A stretch of DNA of 64,000 bases, taken from assembly GCA_035943635.1 (NCBI GenBank), contig DASZBX010000047.1:1-64000 (forward strand), written 5' to 3'. Shown here piece by piece: positions 51,073-58,471 of the stretch (position 1 is the stretch's first letter; each line of letters begins with the position of its first letter). Below the pieces are notes generated by a model. That model was not told the DNA's origin. It searched no databases and worked only from the letters and a program-made list of their open reading frames with translations. The stretch is from DASZBX01 sp035943635. Its GTDB lineage: Bacteria; Actinomycetota; Actinomycetes; Streptomycetales; Catenulisporaceae. Position numbers and translations under genes: made by a program.

Positions 51073-51411
51073 ATGGCGATCGGTGAAATCGGTGGCGGCG
51101 GCGGTTTCCAAGTCGACTCGCAGTCATTGCGAGGCCTCGCCGAGATAGCGGACAATGCAGGCCAGAGTGTCGGCAGCCTCTCCGCGCAGATCAGATCCGC
51201 GCTCGACGCGGGCGTTCCCGGAGGCCTCGACATCGGGACGGCGATAGGCCAGGCTCGGGAATCCTGGGCAACCCGCATGACGCAGCTGGCGAATGAGTCC
51301 ACTGGCATCGGCACGAACCTCAACGCCAATGCCACTTCGTACGACCAGACCGAACAGGGCGTGCTTCAGAGCATCTACCAGCCAGGTAGCCGTCCGGAGT
51401 TCGCACTGTGA
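51073..51411 (+). CDS. EspC-like / WXG100-related type VII secretion target
   Basis: The 112-residue protein has a Gly-rich start and two long helices (about 14-48 and 56-95), with FQVDSQSLRGLAEIAD and ESWATRMTQLANES; it fits the EspC/DUF2580 family of small type VII substrates. The ribosome-binding site AGGAGCAAGGGGG precedes ATG 51073. Its stop overlaps the next start (GTGA). Probably exported with, or guiding, the downstream hydrolase. Confidence 0.8.
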   Translation: MAIGEIGGGGGFQVDSQSLRGLAEIADNAGQSVGSLSAQIRSALDAGVPGGLDIGTAIGQARESWATRMTQLANESTGIGTNLNANATSYDQTEQGVLQSIYQPGSRPEFAL

Positions 51412-53261
51412 CGACGACTGCGATCACCTACGACCTGCTGAAGGCCGCAAAACCCGGCGCGTACAACAGTGCGGCCAGTGCTCTGCAGACTGTCATCGAA
51501 ACCTTCGAACAGGCCACTGCCGATCTCAACGTGAACGTGTATCAGCAGATTGAGTACACCTGGTCGGGGACGGCCGCCTCCGCAGCCATCTCCTCGATCG
51601 GCTTGACCGTGGCCGACTATCAGGCCACGCTCGCCTACCTGAACCGCTTCGCAGGTCTGCTGCGCTCAGCGTATGAGGGCATTGCGGACGCCCAGGCGTA
51701 TGTGAGCGCCGCCGAGACGATCGCGACGAACAACGGCTGGACGCTCGGCGACGACGGCGAAGCCGAGCCGCAGATGCCCGCCGGCGACCATGGCCGAGTG
51801 AATGTCGCAGTGCTCTGGCAGTCGATGGAGGCGAACCCCGGCTACGCGGAGATGCAGCAGCTGATCGCGCAGGGCCTGAAGACCGCGCAAGCCGTCAACG
51901 ACCAGATCGCCGCCGCGATGGCCGACCCCGAACAATACGGCAAGGGCGCCGACTGGCAGAAGGACGCCGCCAGCGCGCAGGACTCTGCCACGAAACTCGC
52001 GAGCACCTTGGAGTCCACGGACGAGATCCCCGCCGCCGGCACCGATCCGGCCGAGGTCCTGGCGTGGTGGACGGCCCTGGGCCAGGCGAGCCCGGCCGTC
52101 CAGACCCAGCTCGTCAAGGATCAGCCGAACCTGATCGGCCCGCTCGACGGCATCCCGTCCCCGGCCCGTGATCAGGCCAACCGGACAGTGCTCGCGAACA
52201 CCATCCAAGCGGATCAGCAGAGCATCACCTCGCTCACCGCGCAGCAACAGCAGATCGACAACGAGATGGCGCAGCTGGAAGCACAGGGCAATGCCTATAC
52301 AAGTCCCGGCCGCAGCGGACGATTGCCCACAAACCAGATGCAGTCGTTACAGGGGCAACTCGACGCCGTCAACCGGAAACTGAGTTCCACCCAGTCACAG
52401 TTGACTGCGATGACGAACCTCCGGAGCCAGCTTCAGCAGGGCGGAATGCCCACTGTCTTCGACCACGCCACCACGGTCATGCCAAGCATGTACCTACTTG
52501 AGCTCGATACCAACGATGCGGGCCACGCCATTGTGGCATGCGGTAATCCGGACACAGCCAAGAACGTGTGCGTATACGTCCCGGGACTGAATACGAGCTC
52601 TAATGATCCGCATTTCGGATTCGACGTCCAGCACACCCAGAACATGACTCTAGAAGCAGATCAGGACACTAACTCGAACAGTACATCGACGATCCTTTGG
52701 CTCGGATACAACGCGCCGCAGGTGGCACCGAACGGTATCCCCAGCCCGGCCGTCCTGTCGAAAGGCGACGCGCAGGCAGCGGTTCCTGGCTTGACGACCT
52801 TCCTGGGGACCATGCGCACCGTCAACCAGAACATCAGTAACTTCACACTGCTCGGCCACAGCTACGGATCCCTCGTCGTAGGCCTCACTGCACAGCAAAC
52901 CCACCTCCCGGTCGACAACATCATCCTCGTCGGCAGTCCGGGAGTCGGGACGGACAGCGCGAGCAATCTCGGAATCGATCCTTCTCACGTATGGACCGGA
53001 CGTGCCCCGTACGACCGTGTGGCGCAGAGCGAATGGTTCAGTGCGGTGGCGCCCACAGATCCGCAGTTCGGAGCCAACCAGTTCACAGTAGACGCCACCG
53101 GCGGCGGGTTGCCGTTCGGTGAGCACGGCGACTACTTCGACTCCAAGGTGAATGACAACGGCGACAAGGGCGAAAGTTCTCTCACGAACATCGGCCTCAT
53201 CATAGCGGGGCAGTACGGCAAGGTGGCGCTGGTACATTCGGCAGAGGGCGATTCCCGATGA
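51408..53261 (+). CDS. DUF1023-type alpha/beta hydrolase with WXG-like N-terminus
   Basis: The 617-residue protein has a helical N-terminal region (about 1-330) with WXG-like TWSGTAAS near residue 50 and coiled-coil-prone QQQQIDNEMAQLEAQ near 285. The C-terminal domain (about 350-610) is a DUF1023 alpha/beta hydrolase with nucleophile elbow GHSYGS (S485). The late EHGDYFD region may supply the catalytic His. Such proteins are encoded with type VII substrates and are probably exported lipase/esterase-like enzymes. GTG 51408 and the stop both overlap neighbours by 4 bp. Confidence 0.88.
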   Translation: MTTTAITYDLLKAAKPGAYNSAASALQTVIETFEQATADLNVNVYQQIEYTWSGTAASAAISSIGLTVADYQATLAYLNRFAGLLRSAYEGIADAQAYVSAAETIATNNGWTLGDDGEAEPQMPAGDHGRVNVAVLWQSMEANPGYAEMQQLIAQGLKTAQAVNDQIAAAMADPEQYGKGADWQKDAASAQDSATKLASTLESTDEIPAAGTDPAEVLAWWTALGQASPAVQTQLVKDQPNLIGPLDGIPSPARDQANRTVLANTIQADQQSITSLTAQQQQIDNEMAQLEAQGNAYTSPGRSGRLPTNQMQSLQGQLDAVNRKLSSTQSQLTAMTNLRSQLQQGGMPTVFDHATTVMPSMYLLELDTNDAGHAIVACGNPDTAKNVCVYVPGLNTSSNDPHFGFDVQHTQNMTLEADQDTNSNSTSTILWLGYNAPQVAPNGIPSPAVLSKGDAQAAVPGLTTFLGTMRTVNQNISNFTLLGHSYGSLVVGLTAQQTHLPVDNIILVGSPGVGTDSASNLGIDPSHVWTGRAPYDRVAQSEWFSAVAPTDPQFGANQFTVDATGGGLPFGEHGDYFDSKVNDNGDKGESSLTNIGLIIAGQYGKVALVHSAEGDSR

Positions 53262-53779
53262 ACCTCCTTGCCGTTGGCCGGCGTTCGCGCCGAGCTCTCC
53301 TGTGTTCAAGGTTGATATTCATAGCAGCGTGTGCGGGCTGTTCATCAAGCCTGCCAAGCGAGTCCACAGTAGTCGCCACGACGGAGAAGTACATCGACCA
53401 GACACTCGACGGAATCGGCTATACCGGCCCGCGCAGCTTCGAGATCGGCACTGGGCAGTGTTATGACACCGACTCCGCGCACGGTGCCATCTCCATGATC
53501 TTCGGTTTCCCATCCCTGCCCACACTGGCAGCCGGTGAAGCATTGATGGCGAAGCTGGTCGCCTATTGGCGCTCCAACCCGACCTTCGGCAACGTGCAGG
53601 CGAGTACACCGAGTGTGCACCAAACCGCGAGCGTCGACGCGCCCGGAATTACCCTGGTCGCCAACGCGGACCAACCTTACGACGTCGACAACGTCACTAT
53701 CAGGGTGAACACCTGCTTCAACTCTCCGGGCCCCACAAACCCCACTCAAACAGAGGTCGGCGACCCGCCATCAGGATGA
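53258..53779 (+). CDS. Putative lipoprotein
   Basis: The 173-residue protein begins with Arg residues and a hydrophobic segment that ends in a lipobox-like IAACAGCSSS, then a secreted domain. Two later Cys residues (GQCYDTD and NTCFNSP) may form a disulfide. No known domain. It is the third gene of the EspC-like/hydrolase operon, overlapping by 4 bp (ATGA). It could be an outer-surface partner or inhibitor of the hydrolase. Confidence 0.78.
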   Translation: MNLLAVGRRSRRALLCSRLIFIAACAGCSSSLPSESTVVATTEKYIDQTLDGIGYTGPRSFEIGTGQCYDTDSAHGAISMIFGFPSLPTLAAGEALMAKLVAYWRSNPTFGNVQASTPSVHQTASVDAPGITLVANADQPYDVDNVTIRVNTCFNSPGPTNPTQTEVGDPPSG

Positions 53780-53855
53780 CCACGCGAAAACGGCCACGTG
53801 CCCAATCACCTCAGGGCTCGACCTGAGCTCCACGGCAGGTGACCCAGCCAGAAAA

Positions 53856-53920
53856 CCGTGGTGATTTTCTCGCGTCCACAAACCCGCCCCCACCTCACCC
53901 AGCGCGGAAAATCGCCACGG
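53856..53920. terminator. Imperfect inverted repeat after the lipoprotein gene
   Basis: CCGTGGTGATTTTCTCGCG (53856-53874) and the near-complement at 53902-53920 pair with one bulge and one mismatch around a 27-nt loop. Placed between the convergent lipoprotein and monooxygenase genes, it may terminate transcription from both. Confidence 0.45.
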
Positions 53921-54013
53921 GCCGCAGTTGACTTACACTCCACCACGGCCCGCAACCACCCACCCCACGCAACCTCAACTCCCCACCTCACCCCACCCCA
54001 CGCCCACCACCAC

Positions 54014-55114
54014 CTACGATGCCAACAACCCCCGCCGCCGCAACAACGGCAAAACCCCCTCACCCACCTGATACGCCTCCTCCAAATGCGGCTGCCCAGA
54101 CAAGATAAAGTGCTCGATCCCGATCGAGTGATATTCCTCGATCCGCTCGGCAACCTCCGCATGACTCCCGACCAACGCAGTCCCGGCATGCCGACGCAAC
54201 AACCCGAACCCGGCCCACAGATTCGGATAGATCTCCAACCGATCACTACTCCCACCATGCAGCGCAGCCATCCGCTGCTGCCCGACTGACACCGACTTGC
54301 GGAACTTCTCCTGCGCCACCGCAATCGCCTTAGGATCCATGGCCGCAAGCAACCGATCCGCCTCAGCCCAAGCCTCGGCAGCGGTATCCCGGGCAATCAC
54401 ATGCAACCGCACCCCGAACCGGATCTCCCGCCCCAACTCCTCGGCCCGTTCGCGCACCGCGGCCAACTGACCGGCCACGGCGGGCGGCGGCTCTCCCCAC
54501 GCGAGATGCACGTCAGCATGCTGCGCCGAAACCTCCGCCGCAGCAGCCGAGGCCCCACCGAACAGGATCTCCGGAATCTCCCCCCCGCCCAGCGCCCGCC
54601 CGACCGTGGCCCCGGCAACCTGGTAGTACTTCCCCTCCAGGTCATACGGCGTCCCCGACCACGCGCCGCGCAGCACCCTGAGAAACTCGTCGGTCCGGGC
54701 GTACCGCTGGTCATGGTCGAGCCAGTCGCCGAACCGGCGCTGCTCCTCGTCATCCCCGCCATTGACCACATTCAGCATCAGCCGCCCGCCCGAGACCCGC
54801 TGATACGTCGCCGCCATCTGCGCGGCCAGCGTCGGGGACACCGAATCAGGCCGGAACGCCACGATGAACTTCAGCTTCTTCGTGAGCTGAGTCAGCGCGG
54901 CCGTGGTCACCCACGCCTCCTCGCACCACGTGCCGGTCGGGGTGAGCACCGCCTCGAAGCCGACCCGTTCGGCCGCCCGGGCCACGTCCGCGAGGTAGTC
55001 CAGGTCCGGCGGCCGGCCGGCCGCGCGGGGGTCGTCGGTCGCCGTGTTCGAGTGCACCCAGCCGATGACCTCGCGGCCGTCACCGGAGGTGGGCAGGAAC
55101 CAGTGCACGCGCAC
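54014..55114 (-). CDS. FMNH2-dependent alkanesulfonate monooxygenase (SsuD-like)
   Basis: The 366-residue protein is a luciferase-like (bacterial LLM) monooxygenase closely matching SsuD: VHWFLPTSGDGREV at the N-terminus, then FRPDSVSPTLAAQMAAT and LMLNVVNGGDDEEQ. It uses reduced FMN and O2 to split sulfonates into aldehyde and sulfite. GTG 55114 is chosen because the family sequence begins here, with GGGCGGGGA upstream; the longer frame extends into the hydrolase gene. Last gene of the organosulfur operon. Confidence 0.9.
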   Translation of the reverse strand: MRVHWFLPTSGDGREVIGWVHSNTATDDPRAAGRPPDLDYLADVARAAERVGFEAVLTPTGTWCEEAWVTTAALTQLTKKLKFIVAFRPDSVSPTLAAQMAATYQRVSGGRLMLNVVNGGDDEEQRRFGDWLDHDQRYARTDEFLRVLRGAWSGTPYDLEGKYYQVAGATVGRALGGGEIPEILFGGASAAAAEVSAQHADVHLAWGEPPPAVAGQLAAVRERAEELGREIRFGVRLHVIARDTAAEAWAEADRLLAAMDPKAIAVAQEKFRKSVSVGQQRMAALHGGSSDRLEIYPNLWAGFGLLRRHAGTALVGSHAEVAERIEEYHSIGIEHFILSGQPHLEEAYQVGEGVLPLLRRRGLLAS

Positions 55115-55140
55115 CGGTCCCCGCCCTGGTGCCTGCCCGG

Positions 55141-55980
55141 TCAATTCGCCACCAGCGCCGCGGCGCCGCCGGAGGCCGGAACCACGTCTTCGACCACGAT
55201 GATCGGGGTCAGCTGCGACCCGTTGCGCAGACGCTCCAACCACTGCACGACCTGGGCCGCCACCGTGCGGTGGGTGGCGTCGTTGAGCACGTCGTGCCGT
55301 CCGTCCTCGGTCACCGCCAGCTCGGCGCGCGGCAGCCGGGCGGCGACGACGCGCGCGGTCTGGACCGGCGCCACCGGGTCGGCGCCGCCGTGCAGGATCA
55401 GCGCGGGGGCACGCACGGCGTCGAACTCGAGACTCGGCGAGGACAGGTCCAGCTGGCTCGGGATCGGGTCGTGCAGGCTGCCCTTGGCGAAGCGCGGGTC
55501 GTCGGTGAGCCGGCCGCGGTGGGCCGGGCAGCTGGTCCGGGCGGCCAGTTCCTCGTCCCAGTCGGCGTCGTCGGACAGGTCCAGGCCCGCGTCCGAATCC
55601 GAGCCCGAGTCACGCGAGGGCAGTCCGGCGAGCAGCAGTCCGTCGACGGTGACCGCGCCTCCGGCGGCCAGTGCCAGCGCCTGGAGTGCGCCGGTGTCCG
55701 ACCCGGCCAGGATGACGGGCGTCACGGCGTGCGCCGATATCGCCGTGACCTGCTTGGCGATGACGCCCAAGTCGTCGTCACTGGTCACATCCAGTGCGTG
55801 CACCGCATAAGCGTCCGACGCCAGCCGCCGGCCGAAGCGTTCGTACACGCCGCCGTGTTCACCGCGGCCGGGCAGCAGGATGACGGTGCCGCGGGGCAAC
55901 GGGCCCGGCGATGGGGGCTGCCAGTTGTGCGGGGCCGCCGTGGCAGACCCCTCACTGTTGAGCTCGGCTGTGGCTGTCAC
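55141..55980 (-). CDS. Alpha/beta hydrolase
   Basis: The 279-residue protein has an alpha/beta-hydrolase pattern: oxyanion-region LLPGRGEHGGVYERF near residue 35, nucleophile-type AGSDTGALQAL (Ser or Asp near 95), LILHGGADPVAPV and a late EDGRHD His. The nucleophile elbow GSDTG is not a standard GxSxG, so the catalytic residue is uncertain. GTG 55980 overlaps the LLM stop by 4 bp (GTGA), and the SsuD-like gene starts 26 bp after its stop. Role in the sulfur operon unknown; ester or thioester cleavage of a substrate is possible. Confidence 0.85.
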   Translation of the reverse strand: MTATAELNSEGSATAAPHNWQPPSPGPLPRGTVILLPGRGEHGGVYERFGRRLASDAYAVHALDVTSDDDLGVIAKQVTAISAHAVTPVILAGSDTGALQALALAAGGAVTVDGLLLAGLPSRDSGSDSDAGLDLSDDADWDEELAARTSCPAHRGRLTDDPRFAKGSLHDPIPSQLDLSSPSLEFDAVRAPALILHGGADPVAPVQTARVVAARLPRAELAVTEDGRHDVLNDATHRTVAAQVVQWLERLRNGSQLTPIIVVEDVVPASGGAAALVAN

Positions 55981-57149
55981 CGGTCCGATCCCGCCGACGT
56001 GCCGACCAGGGTGCGGGCCTCTTCGGTCGCGAACACGGCGGCTTCGGTGGCCTTGGCCGCGTCCCGGCGGGCGATCTCCTCGCGGACCAGCGGCAGCAGG
56101 TGGCGGCCGTAGTCGATCGCGTCGTCGAGCGGGTCGTAGCCGCGGATCAGGATGGTGGTGACGCCGATGTCGACGTAGTCCAGCAGCGCCTGGGCGACCG
56201 TCTCGGGCGTGCCGACCAGGGCGGTGGAGTTGCCGCCGGCGCCGGTGGCCTTGGCCGGGGCGGTCCACAGGGCGCGGTCGTGCCGGTCGGACTTGTCGGC
56301 GGCGGCCAGCAGGCGCTGGGAGCCGACGTTCTCCGGCTGGGTGCCGGGGGTGCGCCACGGGCGGCGGCGGGCGGACAGCAGTGCGGCGCCGCCGCCGTCC
56401 TTGATCGTGGCCAGGATGTGCTCGGCCCGCTCCCAGGCCAGTTCCTCGGTCGGGGCCAGGATCGGGCGGAAGGACACGGAGATCCCCGGCACGTCGGTGC
56501 GGCCCGCGGCCAGCGCGGCGGCGCGGACGGAGGCGATCTGCTCGGCGGTCTCCTTGAGCGGCTCGCCCCACAGCGCGAAGGTGTCCGCGTGCTTGCCGCC
56601 GACCCGGTAGGCCGCCTCGGAGGAGCCGCCGAAGAACAGCGGGATCGGGGTCAGCGGCTTGACCTCGGCGTAGTGGTCCTCGACCTTGTAGTACTTGCCC
56701 TCGTGGCTGAACGGCTCGGCCGAGGTCCAGGTCTTGCGCAGCAGGGTCAGGTACTCGTCGGTGCGCTCGTAGCGCTCGTCCTTGGTCAGGTAGTCGCCGT
56801 CGCGGCGCTGTTCGGCGTCGCTGCCGCCGGTGATGGTGTGCACCGCGACGCGCCCGCCGGAGAACTGGTCCAGGGTGGCGAACTGCCGGGCGGCCAGGGT
56901 CGGGGCGACGAAGCCGGGCCGGTGCGCGATCAGGACGCTCAGGCGCTCGGTGTGCGCCGTGGCGTGCGCGGCGACCTGGGAGCCCTCGGGCCAGCCGGAG
57001 CCGTAGCCGATCAGGATCCGGTCGAAGCCGGCGTCCTCGTGCGCGCGGGCGAAGCGGCGGGTGTAGTCGGGGTCGATGACCGGGCCGTCGTTGCGTCGCG
57101 TCTCCGAGACGTCCTTGGTGCCGATCATGCCGATGAACTCGATGGGCAT
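55977..57149 (-). CDS. LLM-class flavin-dependent monooxygenase
   Basis: The 390-residue protein is luciferase-like: FARAHEDAGFDRILIGYGSG, AHRPGFVAPTLAARQFATLD, HTITGGSDAEQRRDGD and the C-terminal GNSTALVGTPETVAQALL. It resembles the protein at 60907, with about the same motif order, suggesting an ancient duplication. Probably attacks an organosulfur compound with FMNH2. ATG 57149 follows GGAGC at 8 nt. The stop overlaps the hydrolase start. Confidence 0.9.
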   Translation of the reverse strand: MPIEFIGMIGTKDVSETRRNDGPVIDPDYTRRFARAHEDAGFDRILIGYGSGWPEGSQVAAHATAHTERLSVLIAHRPGFVAPTLAARQFATLDQFSGGRVAVHTITGGSDAEQRRDGDYLTKDERYERTDEYLTLLRKTWTSAEPFSHEGKYYKVEDHYAEVKPLTPIPLFFGGSSEAAYRVGGKHADTFALWGEPLKETAEQIASVRAAALAAGRTDVPGISVSFRPILAPTEELAWERAEHILATIKDGGGAALLSARRRPWRTPGTQPENVGSQRLLAAADKSDRHDRALWTAPAKATGAGGNSTALVGTPETVAQALLDYVDIGVTTILIRGYDPLDDAIDYGRHLLPLVREEIARRDAAKATEAAVFATEEARTLVGTSAGSDR

Positions 57150-57235
57150 GGGTGGTGCTCCTGTCGTGGTGGGACCGGGCCGGATCTGGTCCGGGATCCG
57201 GTGAAGGGGGTGTGGTGCCGGTTCGGGGGAGTGGG

Positions 57236-58471
57236 TCAGGCCGCGGGCTTCGGCGCGCGCCGGGCGATGGCCGCCTGGCCGACGGACGAGACGATCGAGT
57301 CGTCCTGCGGCGTGTGCACGCGGGCGCACAGCACGTCGCGGTGGTGCCGTTCCAGCGGGTTGCGGCGGGTCAGAGCGTTGTTGCCGATCAGCGAGGTGGC
57401 CCGTTCGACCGCGTTGATCGCGGCCCGGGTGCCGATCAGCTTCGCGGCCGCGGAGTGTTCGGCGGCCTGGCGGTCCCCGGCGTCGTAGCGCAGGGCCAGG
57501 CCGGCGATCAGGTCGAGCGCGGCGGTCAGCTGGGCCTCGATCTCGCCGACGCCGTCCTGGAACCGGGGCAGGGTGGCCAGCGGCTTGCCGAGGGCGGCCG
57601 GGGTGCGCTGGTGCAGGAAGTCGATCAGCCAGTCCCGGGCGGACTCGGCCACGCCCAGGTACAGCGCGGTCAGGCCGAGGTTGTTCCAGGCGACCAGGTC
57701 CGGGTCCCGGCGCGGGTCGCCGGCGGACGGGTCGACCAGGCCGCTGGTCGCGTCGAGCGGGACCCGGACGCCGGCCAGGTGCACGTCGTCGCTGCGGCTG
57801 GCCCGCAGGCCCAGGTGGTCCCAGGTGGGTTCGATGGTCAGGCCGTCCGGCGCGACGGCGGGTTCGGGCCGCCGGACCAGGAACGAGCCGACCCGGGTCG
57901 GGTCCTCGTCGGTCTTGGCCCACACGGCCAGCCAGCGCAGGCCGACCGCGCCGGTGGAGAAGATCTTGTGGCCGGTCAGCGACCAGCCGTCGGCGTCGGC
58001 GCGGGCGGTGGTCGCGGGCAGGCCGCCGCGGGCCGGGGTGCCGAGTTCCGGTTCGACCCGCAGGGCGTTGACCAGGGCCGGTGCTTCGGCCGAGTCCGCC
58101 AGCAGCTGCCGGTAGTGCCGGTCCGGCCAGCTGTTGGTGCGGGCCTGGGCGGCGTGGGTGAACAGGGTCATCGCGGTGACCAGGGCGACGGACGGGTCGG
58201 CCGAGCCGAGCACCCGCAGGATCTCCACGGTCCCGGCCAGGCCGGTGCCCGGGCCGCCGTAGCGCTCGGCGACCGTGGCGGTGAGCAGCCCGGCCGCGTG
58301 CACCTCGGCGACGCCCTCGAACGGGAACGAGCCGTCCCGGTCGTGTTCCTCGGCGCGCTCGGCCAGGGATTCGGCCGTGGCGCGCAGCCGGTTCGGCGCG
58401 GGCGCGGGCAGGGTGGCGAGCGACGCGGCGAGGGGCGAGGAGTCCGTGCGGGCGTGCGTGTCGGTGCTCAT
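57236..58471 (-). CDS. Alternative: SfnB/DszC-like flavoprotein started at an internal ATG
   Basis: If translation also begins at ATG 58471 (AAGGAAG, 6-nt spacing), the 411-residue acyl-CoA-dehydrogenase-like enzyme is made on its own. It starts MSTDTHARTD and has a normal length for the family, which includes flavin-dependent sulfone and dibenzothiophene monooxygenases. It would take reduced flavin from a reductase. This entry describes the same DNA as the longer fused frame. Confidence 0.5.
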   Translation of the reverse strand: MSTDTHARTDSSPLAASLATLPAPAPNRLRATAESLAERAEEHDRDGSFPFEGVAEVHAAGLLTATVAERYGGPGTGLAGTVEILRVLGSADPSVALVTAMTLFTHAAQARTNSWPDRHYRQLLADSAEAPALVNALRVEPELGTPARGGLPATTARADADGWSLTGHKIFSTGAVGLRWLAVWAKTDEDPTRVGSFLVRRPEPAVAPDGLTIEPTWDHLGLRASRSDDVHLAGVRVPLDATSGLVDPSAGDPRRDPDLVAWNNLGLTALYLGVAESARDWLIDFLHQRTPAALGKPLATLPRFQDGVGEIEAQLTAALDLIAGLALRYDAGDRQAAEHSAAAKLIGTRAAINAVERATSLIGNNALTRRNPLERHHRDVLCARVHTPQDDSIVSSVGQAAIARRAPKPAA

